Assembly: GCA_025529335.1 (NCBI GenBank)
Contig: JAMYHX010000395.1
Location: 1-41,016, forward strand
DNA length: 41,016 nucleotides
Reading direction: 5' to 3'
Source of the DNA: Rhizopus sp. PT2906
Lineage: Eukaryota; Mucoromycota; Mucoromycetes; Mucorales; Rhizopodaceae
The notes under the pieces were generated by a model. The model had not been told where the DNA came from, searched no databases, and was given only the letters and a program-made list of their open reading frames with translations. Shown piece by piece: positions 21,466 through 31,053 of the stretch. The translations under genes and the position numbers were made by a program. Every line of letters begins with the position of its first letter. The first letter of the stretch is position 1.

Positions 21466-22366
21466 ATGGCTTCTTTAGCTCGTACTTTTGCCTCTTCTCT
21501 TGCTCGCCGTAGCCATAGCACCATCCCTGCCTCTAGTTCAGCTTTAAGACATGTTTCTATTGGTTTCAGCAAAGACGATCAAAAGGATGAAGCTAAGCGA
21601 TCTAATGGTAAATTGAATTTTATACAACATGCTACGCACGTACAGCCAAAAAGAAGAAGAATATATTAAACATTTTTTCATATTAGCCTTCACCCAAATA
21701 CGCCACAACTCCACCACCACCATTCCTGATTTTTCCAAATATAAAAAGACAAAGCACAGCGGTGAAGCCAGCCGTAACTATGCTTACATGATGGTCGGTG
21801 CTACCGGTTTAGTTTCTGCTGCTGGTGCTCAAGCCACTGTTTCTGACTTCTTGGCCAACATGTCTGCCTCTGCTGATGTCTTGGCTTTGGCTAAGGCTGA
21901 AGTTGACTTGGCCTCTATTCCTGAAGGAAAGAATGTGACAATCAAGTGGAGAGGAAAGCCTGTTTTCATTCGTCACCGTACCGAAGCCGAAATTGCTGAA
22001 GCCAACCAAGTCAACATTGCTGAATTGCGTGATCCTCAACAAGATGCCGAGCGTGTCAAGGACCCCAAGTGGCTCGTCATGTTGGGTGTCTGTACTCACT
22101 TGTAAGTTAGTTTTATCCAGTATCAATAAGTAGCTGACATATTCTTAAGGGGTTGTGTTCCTATTGGTGAAGCTGGTGACTATGGAGGATGGTACTGCCC
22201 TTGTCACGGTTCTCACTATGATATTTCTGGACGTATTCGTAAGGGACCTGCTCCTCTTAACCTTGAAATTCCAGGTAATATTGGTTTTTGGATGTAAAGA
22301 AAGTAAAGCTAAACTGGTTTTATTATAGAATATAGCTTCCAAGACGGTAAGCTTATCGTCGGTTAG
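21466..22366 (+). CDS. RIP1: Rieske iron-sulfur protein of cytochrome bc1 complex
   Basis: Exons 21466-21607, 21687-22101, 22150-22274 and 22329-22366 give 239 aa. The first 40 residues (MASLARTFASSLARRSHST start) are a basic, hydroxylated mitochondrial presequence. HNSTTTIPDFSKYKK precedes the single membrane anchor (YAYMMVGATGLVSAAGAQA). The Rieske domain holds CTHLGC (residues 183-188, split by intron 22102-22149) and CPCHGSH (202-208). Ligands are Cys183, His185, Cys202 and His205; Cys188 and Cys204 form the disulfide. The C-terminus is EYSFQDGKLIVG. It transfers electrons from ubiquinol to cytochrome c1 in the inner membrane. Its neighbours MCP1 and, further away, ATM1 are also mitochondrial, but no shared control is visible. 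Confidence 0.96.
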
Positions 22367-22451
22367 AAAACTTCAACTCGTTATTTTTCGTTTCTTTTGT
22401 AATATTTATTTTTGTGAGAAAGGAAGAATAAAGAAGGGCAATAGAGCTTTT

Positions 22452-22622
22452 GTGTACACTATTCAACAGAGAAAAAGAGAGTACATAAAAAACCCTTGTG
22501 TAATTAGTGTCACAGGTTCATTTGGATTTTCACTTAAAAGGGTGAGCTGTCAGCCTTTTTTTTTTTTTTATTATTATTATCATATTCTTTTCTCCCCCCC
22601 CCCACTCTTTCTCCATTTGAAA
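22452..22622 (+). promoter_or_regulatory. MCP1 leader with poly-T and poly-C tracts
   Basis: The frame stays open upstream of the ATG at 22623, but this part codes for low-complexity sequence. It contains a T run at about 22557-22569 and a C run at about 22595-22604. It is best read as 5' leader, not protein. Confidence 0.5.
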
Positions 22623-23429
22623 ATGCCTTCAGTCGACAACAGCAACAACAACAACAACAAAAAGCCTGTTACATTAACACGTATCTATGGCACCTTGACA
22701 ACCATTCAGTCTGCGTCTGCTCTTGCCTTTTCTACATTTGTGTTGATGCATGGCGCACAAGTTATATCAGCTAATGTTGGTGGTGCGCAATTAGCAAATC
22801 GTACATTACTTTTAACAAGGCCAATATATCAAGATAAAGGCATAGAAACCACGCTTGTTGTCGGTTCAGCACTTGTCCATGTCGCCTCTGGACTGGCAAA
22901 GTTTAGTATCAGACTCTATTGGAAACAATTAGGTCACAACACAGCACATCCTACGTTACTGCCTTATCATCGACTCGTCGGTCACCTTCAAATCCCAGTC
23001 GTCATCCTTCATTTCTATTTGACACGTCTGTTGCCTATAGAAAGGTATGGTGATTCTTCATTTATTGATTTTGGATATATCGCTTGGGGTCTTCAGAATA
23101 GACCCATATTCACCTATGGACTGCACATCACATTGATCCTTGGTAGTATGTATCATGCTGTCAGTGGTGTCAATTTTGTCTTTGAAAGATTATTTAGCAA
23201 GAAGAAAGTGATCGCTAACAACACTAGCAAGGTATCTCAGCATAGTAAATCAGTAGAGCAACAAAGTATCAACAACAGAATCAACCGTCAGTATCTGTTG
23301 AAGAAAGGCGCCTTTGCTGCACTTAGCTTAGGTCTGATCTCTGGATTAGTGATCATCAGTAGAGACACGACCAAGATCCCATTAAGGTTTGATTTTGAAA
23401 GCATGTATTCAAAAATCATTGGCGTTTGA
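22623..23429 (+). CDS. MCP1: Mcp1-like mitochondrial outer-membrane protein
   Basis: A single exon codes for 268 aa. An Asn-rich start (MPSVDNSNNNNNKKP) is followed by several hydrophobic helices. Two His-containing helices (YHRLVGHLQIPVVILHFYLT and TYGLHITLILGSMYHAVSGV) resemble the heme-binding type helices of the succinate dehydrogenase/fumarate reductase cytochrome fold. A C-terminal helix (FAALSLGLISGLVII) closes the protein. This pattern fits the fungal Mcp1 family (DUF1691), in yeast an outer-membrane partner of Vps13 needed for mitochondrial lipid supply. It starts 257 bp after the RIP1 stop on the same strand. The family call rests on recall of the overall pattern and is less certain than its neighbours. 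Confidence 0.72.
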   Translation: MPSVDNSNNNNNKKPVTLTRIYGTLTTIQSASALAFSTFVLMHGAQVISANVGGAQLANRTLLLTRPIYQDKGIETTLVVGSALVHVASGLAKFSIRLYWKQLGHNTAHPTLLPYHRLVGHLQIPVVILHFYLTRLLPIERYGDSSFIDFGYIAWGLQNRPIFTYGLHITLILGSMYHAVSGVNFVFERLFSKKKVIANNTSKVSQHSKSVEQQSINNRINRQYLLKKGAFAALSLGLISGLVIISRDTTKIPLRFDFESMYSKIIGV

Positions 23430-23593
23430 AGCCATCTTCTCTTTTATAATAAATTTACAAAGTTTATATTTATTGTTGATCATTGATGCTTTCTTTTTTT
23501 TTTATATAAAGCGACTGTGTATAAATGTATATAAATGGGTGTGTGGGTTTGTGTGTTTGTGTGTATTTGTGGTATTGTATCTTTTTCTTTTCT

Positions 23594-25187
23594 TTATTCT
23601 ACCATCATCGCTTCCAAATTCAATCCTCCACCTTCTCCTTGTTCTTTAGCAAACATTTCAAAATACTGGAAGATGATGGTAACGCACAACAAGATACCCG
23701 TACCAGAACCAATAGCACCAACCATATCAGCAATAACAGAGACAGCACCAAGACAAGCACCACCAAAGGAAGCGGCTACAGGGATAACTCTCTTCAATTC
23801 CTTGTACATTGATGTATCACGGTAACCGGCAATGACAAGTTGTTGATCCTTTAATTGACGAGCAACGTCACGAGGAGAAGCACCAGAGATTTCAATCCAT
23901 GTCTTGGAGAGAAGAGCACATGTGGTGAGCATGATACTGACATAGATGACAGTGTGGAAGGGATCCATCAAAGCAGCAGAGAAACTGCGAGGAGCAGAAA
24001 GATAATAGGCAATACCACCTACAGCATTCAATTGGGATGTACCTTCGGCAGCTTCCCAGGTACCGAGGAGACGAACCAAAAAGTTATCAGTAAAACGCTT
24101 GAAAAGCATTTGGGAAATCATGAAAACGTTGGAAGTCAAAGTAGATTGAAGCATGATGGGCATGTTGGAAGTGTAAAAGAGTTTGACAGGGTAGGATCCA
24201 CGTTGACCACGAAGACGGTTGGACTTGACAGGTAATTCGACGCGGAAGCCTTGCAAGTAAATGACAAGTAAAAAGATAGCAGCAGTTGAAAGTAAACTCA
24301 TCACGTTTGGCATGTTTGCTCTGTAGAAAGCTTCCTTTAATGCACGTGTCTTGTCCTTGCGAGTCATCAAAAGATGGATCAAAGCGATAAGTGCACCTTC
24401 AAATTCATCACCACGTCCACTGTCCATGGTGGTTGGTGAAAGAGCCTTCCAGAAAATGGTCTCACAAATGTTGGTAGCAATAAAAAGGTTGATACCTGAA
24501 CCTAGGCCATAACCCTTTTGTAGCAACTCATCCAACAACATGGTGATAAGAGATGCAACGACAAGTTGAATAATCAAAATCAAGCAGACACCAGCACCAA
24601 TATGCTTTGGGTCACCGTAAAGACCGGTCAATACGGAGACAGTTGCATGGCCAAAGGCGATAATCATTGCAAACACTGCAAAGAAACAGTGAGCACTTTT
24701 TCACAAAAAATAAATAGCTTAAACTTACATTTTTGAGCTCCACTGAATAATGCTCTGTCTTCCTTTAAACTGTAATCAACTTCAATGATATTTGCACCAG
24801 AAAGTAGTTGCATGATCATGCCTGAGGTAATAATAGGTGTAATACCCAATTCCATAAGAGTACCACGATTAGAAGCAAGAATGACTCTCATCCAGAAGAG
24901 AGGATCAGCAGAGTCTGAAGACATGATGCCATAAAGAGGAACTTGTGACATTACCAAGAAAATAAATAAAGTTACTGCTGTCCACATTACTTTTTGATTA
25001 AAAGGAATCTATCACACGTTTAATACTCTTTCTACTTGTTTATTGATGCTTTTTTGTTACCTTTCGATCGGGTGTTGCAATTTCAGGAAGAATAGCCATG
25101 AATGGCCTAACCAGATGTAAGACCCTGACTGATAGACGTGTTAATAATAATAATAATATAAATGTATTTAAAGTACTTACAGCCCAT
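23594..25187 (-). CDS. SEC61: Sec61 translocon alpha subunit
   Basis: Exons 25187-25181, 25128-25061, 25008-24729 and 24675-23594 give 478 aa, the usual length. Exon 1 codes only for ATG GGC T; the joined start MGFRVLHLVRPFMAILPEIA is typical of the family. Ten membrane helices follow. Landmarks are the plug region PLYGIMSSDSADPLFWMRVI, ASNRGTLMELGITPIITSGM, GYGLGSGINLFIATNICETI and the ribosome-binding loop VELPVKSNRLRGQRGSYPVK. The C-terminal helix ends FEMFAKEQGEGGG. It forms the protein-conducting channel in the ER membrane with Sbh1 and Sss1. It converges with MCP1; their stop codons are 164 bp apart. Confidence 0.96.
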
Positions 25188-25292
25188 TCTATTATTATAT
25201 ATTTATTTGAAAAGAAAGAGAAGAAAGAAGAAGGGAAGGGGAAATGCTAACCGTGTAATTATAAAAATTATCACTGAGTTGATGAGGTTAAG

Positions 25293-25324
25293 CCAATCAA
25301 TAAATTAAACACAAACTGCCCAAT
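25293..25324 (-). promoter_or_regulatory. paired CCAAT boxes (inverted relative to SEC61)
   Basis: CCAATCA occurs on the plus strand at 25293-25299 and 25320-25326, 106-140 bp upstream of the SEC61 ATG at 25187. Spacing and position fit HAP-complex sites that act in either orientation. Function is inferred. Confidence 0.35.
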
Positions 25325-25372
25325 CAAATTAATACACCTTGAATTGAGTTTTAATCATTTATATGGTGCTTT

Positions 25373-25444
25373 CATTTTATACTTACTCGAGGCGTTAAGG
25401 AATGCACTGCCATTATAGATAGCGCATTAAACCCAGAATCATCA
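25373..25444 (-). repeat. conserved segment 3' of Fanzor stop, copy 2
   Basis: This segment aligns along its length with 17861-17932. Positions 25388-25411 are identical to 17875-17898 over 24 nt, and most other positions match. It begins right after the stop codon (25447-25445) of the Fanzor fragment in transcript sense. It is interpreted as an element end or a guide-RNA scaffold. Confidence 0.45.
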
Positions 25445-25730
25445 TTAGTCCTTTGAAGGGCTTTCAGTGTCGTGTTTTGATTTGTAAACAAAGATATTAT
25501 ATATATATATATATATATTGAATGCACTGTTCACATCGCGATGCCACACTGTACCACAAGATTCACACTTGAAGACAACGTGAACTCTTCGCTTTGATCC
25601 AACAATGGAAATATTATTCGGTTGATTGGCTTTGCGCTTGTTAAATAACTTGTCAACATAAACAAAATCATTTTCCCCTTTAGACTGTTTGTGTTTTCAT
25701 TTGATTTCTTCAGTAATACATCTCGTGTCC
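25445..25730 (-). pseudogene. broken Fanzor C-terminal fragment, copy 2
   Basis: The minus strand reads TRCITEEIK, an in-frame TGA, then GENDFVYVDKLFNKRKANQP and NNISIVGSKRRVHVV. It continues FKCESCGTVWHRDVNSAFNI, then FVYKSKHDTESPSKD and stop. The second zinc pair and the RDVN motif are intact here, where copy 1 has N-H-D-V-N. The first C-x2-C pair of copy 1 (CNKC) is lost. The stop codon and last residues SKD are shared with copy 1, which fixes the true 3' end of the ancestral gene. Confidence 0.72.
25498..25518. repeat. AT dinucleotide repeat
   Basis: An AT run of about 21 nt lies inside the Fanzor fragment of relic copy 2, where copy 1 has only a short ATATAT. It is an expansion after the copies diverged. 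Confidence 0.85.
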
Positions 25731-25949
25731 TGCAATGAAAAAGCCCTTTCTGCTTTAGGCACATTGCACACCTTACTGTGAACCACTTCTATTAAAAGAA
25801 ACAGACAATCAAAGTAGCTATCTTTATAAAGTGATGAATAAAGATACTAAAATGGCATAATACGACCATGGATCATCATCACAATCATCAGGAATAGTGG
25901 CTGAAAAAGTAACAGTAACGATGGAAAGGCAGAGACACAAACTCTAATG

Positions 25950-26435
25950 TTACTCATATGTTCCATGAGGTGATAGCAGTAAGTTATCCATACACATATA
26001 TGCAGCATGCGTCTGGCCAATACGTTGAAGGTGCTGCACAAAATAACGTCCTTGACGAAGATTATTATTTCTATGATTGCTTTCCAAGGTGAGGACGATA
26101 TCACGGAGGCTTCTATCGCTATACTCAATAGGAATAACCACGGTAACTTTTTTTTCCATTATTGACAAATGTGAGCAGGTTTATCACCTTTTTCAAATAG
26201 CCTTGATTCTCATAAAAAGACTGAAGATAATGCAGGGTGAGCCGCTTTGCGGTAGAGACATCGTTGTTAGATCACTCATAGTTACTCAATGCCTCATACG
26301 CATGACGTTAAATACGTGCAATGAGCAAGTATAGCTGAAAGGCTCCTTATAATCTCGTGGCCCAGATTTTCAATCCTCTCTGATCGTCTCTGAGCAGCAT
26401 ATGAATGATCGTGTACTTTCAGGGACAAACGCTTG
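25950..26435 (-). pseudogene. Helitron Rep N-terminal fragment, copy 2
   Basis: The clearest part, 26168-25950, reads MEKKVTVVIPIEYSDRSLRD, then IVLTLESNHRNNNL, VQHLQRIGQTHAAYMCMDNL and LLSPHGTYE. The last part matches the SYMALQYPLLFPYGEDG-type segment of Helitron Rep-helicases. The plus strand from 26170 to about 26435 resembles 19280-19580 of copy 1, but with many indels and no open frame. Confidence 0.6.
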
Positions 26436-26634
26436 TATGTATTCGTCTGGCCTGATAAAGATCAAAAATAATCCGTACTAACCGGGAGTAGATTGATTCT
26501 TACATCAGCTTGATCCCATCCGCTCTCTTTCTTGCTCTTCTCTTCCTCCAGGCCAGTTATCGCTAGTGCTACTCAAGATACGCTTTTGGTAGGATATTAA
26601 TGTCCTCTTTTATTTATTACATCTAATATATATA
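26436..26634. other. short spacer between relic 2 and CorA gene
   Basis: About 200 bp contain the downstream flank of the CorA gene, with TA-rich sequence just past its stop. I see no gene. Confidence 0.5.
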
Positions 26635-28309
26635 TTACAACATTCCTACTCTCTTTCCAAATAGAATACAGCCAGTACAATAAAGAGCCATTCCGCCCAA
26701 GATCCAAAAGAAGTATATGAGATCCTGATAGTCTTTACCAGGCACCTTTACATTCATTCCCCATAAACCACTTATGAGGGATAAAGGGACAAAGACGGTA
26801 GTGAGGAACGTCAATCTGTTCATCACATTATTGGTCAAATTATATGTTTGAGTCAATTCCAAGTTTACTTGAGCCAAATAGTTTGTATGAGCTCTATGAA
26901 GAATGCGATCATAATGAGTGATGTTTTGAAGCATTGTGACAATGTGATCTATAATAATATGAGTCATGTCTTCTTTCTCTTTTAAAGCTCTTTACCTTGA
27001 ATATCTCCCAAGTATAGTAATACGTCATTAAAAGCCTTCTTTTCTTCAACTAGATTATTGATTGTACCCGGTAATGGTATAACTATAGCTGGTGGATTCA
27101 CAGAATCGTCTTTTGCTTGCTTTTGTTGTGGTATATACTTTGTAGCATGTTGTTGTTCAAGTAATAAAAACTCTCGAGATTTATCCTCGTATCTTTTCAT
27201 TAAGCTTTTGATAAAATCAAGCTTGGAAGTAAGCAATCTAGACAGTTGCGTTGATCGTTTTCTACATCGACTAATACGTCTCAACATATCTGCTTGTTCT
27301 GATTTCTTTAGCATTAAGGATAGTTCATCAATTGATACTGCTTCCATCTCTACTTGAAGGATAATCGGAGCAAAACTGTCAGTGACTGCGTCAACAAGTG
27401 CATAGTTTAGCCAATCCGGTGTGATCGACATGTATTCTTTCAGTTGTTCTGATCTTTTTATCACTGTATCATAATGGTCACTTTCTCTATAATGAAACTA
27501 ATTGAATAGTGTTATCAGTTTAAATATCATATCAGAGAATCAAATCCTTACAGTAAGCAAGCCCTCTTTAAATATAAGAGAATAAAAGTTGTAAGGTATA
27601 ATCTTTTCTGTCTCTGCATCTATATCAAACGCTCTAAAGCAAACCAATGTGTAGTTTGGAAACAATTCAACCTTTTCACGAGGTTCTTGTGCTTGAATAT
27701 CTTCGGTTGTTAAAGGGTGAATATGAAATGTCTATAATTAAATATAAATTAATATACGCCCATATGCATATCTTCTGCACACCCACACACCTTGCTAATA
27801 ATAGTCATTTCTTCCGTCGTCGGACATAAAACATCCAACCACCAGCCTTTGGTGGTTACAACTGATCGTAAGGCATTTTGACCTTCTTCGGATAATAATT
27901 GATCTAGATTTGTCGAGATATGGGTATTCTTCTTGGAGGAATATATCCTAAATCTTGTTCCTGAGGGTAGAATATGAATGTCTGTATATCTTGATGGTCC
28001 ATAGAGCTGATTCTGTTTACTAAGAGTCCTCGATAGTTGTAAAGTTCCACTGGATAATTTTCTATTATGTTGTTGAACCATGCGATTGAATGCTTCTATA
28101 TCAACATGATCATCTTTACTTGCTCTGTATTGAGGATATAAGACGTCTGATTCCACGTTTTCTTCTTCTTCTTCCTCATTAACAAGAGATGACGCCTTAC
28201 TCAGGAAGCTTGGACAGGTGCTTTGTCTACGAGCATCTATATGACTCGATAGATAATGTGGATGTTCTTTCTTTGATGATCCTGTGGTTCTTCTTCTTAG
28301 ACTCGACAT
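26635..28309 (-). CDS. CorA-type Mg2+ transporter (Alr/Mnr2-related)
   Basis: Exons 28309-27791, 27731-27552, 27497-26996 and 26948-26635 give 504 aa. A basic Ser-rich N-terminus with an acidic run (EEEEEEN) leads into the CorA cytoplasmic domain: GWWLDVLCPTTEEM, FHIHPLTTEDIQAQEPREKV and FPNYTLVCFRAFD. The long helix includes YLGDIQDHIVTMLQN, joined across intron 26949-26995. Two membrane helices at the C-terminus carry the signature GLWGMN (GMN at about 464-466), the Mg2+ selectivity loop. The family forms pentameric channels for Mg2+ uptake at the plasma membrane or release from the vacuole; which applies here is not decidable. The ATG at 28309 is the first in frame. Confidence 0.92.
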
Positions 28310-28639
28310 TGCACACACAGATTACATTGAAAAACAAAAAGAAAAAATAAAAAAAAAAAATCAAGAAATTGGTGTCACTGTGACTTTTATTAAGGACAAA
28401 ACGGAAAGAGTAAACATATTGTTTTTTTGTACATTCATTATGCTTGATGAAGTAAAGAAATGACATGTATAAAAATGGAGCATACAATAACCATATATTA
28501 TAGACACCAACAAAGAGGAAAAGAGTTACGGCAGACATATTAGAGTATTCTACTTCTTTGAATTCACTATCAACTTCAGATCTTACAAATGGTTGGTTAC
28601 TACAAATATTGACAACATTGGTCATTTTATTAATTATAC
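28310..28639. other. divergent spacer between CorA gene and MAD1
   Basis: This 330-bp stretch must carry both promoters. A minus-strand frame from ATG 28625 encodes a 64-residue stretch with a hydrophobic helix but runs on into CorA exon 1. A+T-rich runs lie at 28333-28365. No further gene is supported. Confidence 0.4.
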
Positions 28640-31033
28640 ATGTATATATGTATAGGCAAGCTCATAAGCCAAGATGTTGAAAAGTTAAAACACGAAAATT
28701 TCACACTTCGCACCAAATTGGAAAACTTGAAAAGTGTACATGAACTGGACATTCAAAATAAGGGAGCCATGATTAAGCAATTGACAGAAAAGAAAGCAGT
28801 ATGTTGAAAAAGAAAAAGAAAAAACAGTTTATAACCTTTTGAGTTTAGGATGCAGAAGCAAGGGCTATGTATCATTTAAAGAAGAGTCAAGAAGCTAATG
28901 AGCTGCTATTTACAGCAACAAAAGATCATGAAGAAGAGAGAGTAAATAGATAAACAAAGAGAATGACCTCGGCTAATCACTTAATAGAACAAATTAAAAG
29001 ACGAAATTGATCTACTGAAAGCAAAATTATCAGAACTAACGGCATCGAAGCGAGCAGTAGAACGTGAAAATGAACGACTTGTGGCAGAAAAAGAACTTGA
29101 CAAAAGCCAGAGTGATAACACGATCAATAGTCTCACGTCAAGTGTCAATTCATTAAAAAATATGGTATTTATATATAAATCTATTGGTTATTGCTTACTA
29201 ACTTGTATATAGCTTAAAGAAAGATCAGATACAATACAACAAATGTCTGAAAAGATGACGACACTCACATCCACTATCAGTGAACTAAATCAAAAGGTAG
29301 AAGACGCGTCTAAATATCCTGGCGATCCTAAAGAATATAAAAAGTTGGAAGAACAATATTTGCGTAAGTTATTTGCCTTTTTTTTTTTTGTCAACATCCA
29401 ACTAATAACTTGATCAACAGGCGTCTGTGAGCAAAATCAGGAACTTGTATCTGAAAGCAAAAAGATGACAAACAAATTGTCATATTATGAAGACATTGTA
29501 AACGAACTGGCCAAATTCAAAGACGATAACATGACAATAAAGGAAAGCCTTGAAGAAATAAGCAAGATTCGCAAAGAAAATGCGCGCTTGACTCTTGAAG
29601 TAGCCAAGTACAAAGCAGAGAGAGAAGAGTGGACCTGTTACTTGGATACTCATCCCGAATTGGGAAAACGACCACCACAGAGTGTTATTAGAGAGCTAAT
29701 GCAAAAGGTTTTAGAAGATAAGTACTTGCGAAAAGAAAACGAAGCACTCCAGCAGAGGATTAGTGATGCATTCAAAATCACTTTTGAACTGGAAAATCAT
29801 GTATGATATTCAAACAAAAGGGGAAAGGATAATATCTAATGATATTTGTATTAGATTGATGAATTAAAAAAGAAAGTATTAGAGTACAAAACACAATATC
29901 AGCTCGTACTCGTTGCAAAGGACACTATAGCTAGAGATAAAGAAACCCTTCATTTACATATTAAGTTATTACAAAATCAATTGAAGATGTATGATCAAGA
30001 AGAAAAGACATACATGACCACCACCTATGATGAAAAGAAGTCTGCAAGAATTGAAGAATTAGAAGCGTTATTAAAACAGATGCAGGAAAGAATTGAAGAA
30101 CAAAGCTTGGAACTTGCCAATATAAAGTTAAATGCATCTCCAAACACCGAAGTTCCAAAGGGCCCTTCAGATGAAGTAAGCTCTGGCGCGTCCATTAAAG
30201 AGATGTTGGCCAATATAGTGGAAAATAGTAAAACTCACTTTGAAAGTAAGATTCCTCTCTTGCTATAAATAGACAATACTCACCATAAAATAGGTATTTC
30301 GAAACTTATTGTTGAAAACGATATGCTCATAAAGAAAATGCAAGGCGCAGAAAAAAGATGTGAAATACTAAGTGAAGCCATGAGTCAACAGCAGAATATG
30401 GGAGCAAAAGATAAATCAGATACCTCTTCAGGCCAGCGTATTCTCCAATTCACCGAGAATCCAGATAATATAATCCGAGCTGTTCGAAGTGATACCTTGA
30501 AACGATTACAGGAAGAAAATCGTTTGTTCATGGAACAAAAGTTAAATACTGCTACAGACAGCAATGATTATATTCCTGTACCCAAAACTAGCATTCTTAA
30601 CTTTCGAAAAGAGATCGAGAGCAAGGATAAGCGCATAAGTAGACTGCTGACTGTCTGGGAGAATAAATTGCGCTCATTGCACGAGACAATACAAGGTTTA
30701 TTGGGTTATAAAGTCACACTTCGAAATGATGGCATAGCAAGTCTAGAAAGCAGTTTTGTGGATAAAGAGCATCTCATGTTCCTTGTGAATATCAATCCTG
30801 ATACGGATGAAGCAAGGATAAGGATCACTGGTTCTGATAAGGACTACTATATGGATACGCTGCTACAAGATGCGTATCATACATATATCGAACAAGGCAA
30901 GAGCATACCAGCATTTTTAAATGCTGCTAATCAAGAGCTGTACGTTCAATACAAACAAAAACAAGAAGAAAACGATTCAGATCATCGAACCGTAATGGAA
31001 GATGACGAAATGTATTATGAGGATATGGAATAA
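28640..31033 (+). CDS. MAD1: spindle assembly checkpoint protein Mad1
   Basis: Exons 28640-28798, 28849-28941, 28988-29164, 29213-29363, 29421-29800, 29855-30245 and 30294-31033 give 696 aa, close to the 718-749 aa of human and yeast Mad1. Residues 1 to about 480 are almost continuous coiled coil with regular Leu/Glu/Lys heptads. The C-terminal domain begins VPKTSILNFRKEIESKDKRI and contains RLLTVWENKLRSLHETIQGL, LLGYKVTLRNDG and a late SIPAFLNAANQELYVQ, matching the Mad1 C-terminal fold that sits at kinetochores. Mad1 recruits Mad2 and promotes its conversion to the anaphase-blocking form. The Mad2-binding motif was not identified with certainty. The N-terminus is the weakest part: ATG 28640 is the first in frame, but a further upstream exon is possible. 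The gene converges on the next one with 20 bp between stops. Confidence 0.85.
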
Positions 31034-31053
31034 ATAAAGATCTATTTATTATT

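Larger units (their letters stand above)
25373..26435 (-). mobile_element. Helitron-Fanzor relic, copy 2
   Basis: This has the same order and strand as copy 1: Helitron Rep fragment (about 26435-25950), spacer (about 25950-25757), Fanzor tail (about 25730-25445) and conserved end. Compared with copy 1, the middle Fanzor coding part of about 500 nt is deleted. The Helitron part is shortened at its 5' side, where similarity fades at about 26435. An AT dinucleotide expansion (25498-25518) sits inside the Fanzor tail. The two copies are 5 kb apart with RIP1, MCP1 and SEC61 between them. Confidence 0.68.

Noticed and set aside
22452..22622. N-terminal extension of the MCP1 frame by 57 codons
   Set aside because: The extension is encoded by poly-T/poly-C leader sequence; the Asn-rich start at ATG 22623 follows this leader directly.
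12760..25187. Functional cluster of mitochondrial/Fe-S genes (ATM1, RIP1, MCP1)
   Set aside because: They lie on different strands, are separated by a UGT gene and a dead mobile element and share no visible promoter motif; chance neighbours are the simpler reading.
28227..28625. Minus-strand 132-codon frame with a hydrophobic helix
   Set aside because: It overlaps CorA exon 1 in another frame, its second half is low-complexity Phe-rich sequence, and no family is recognised.
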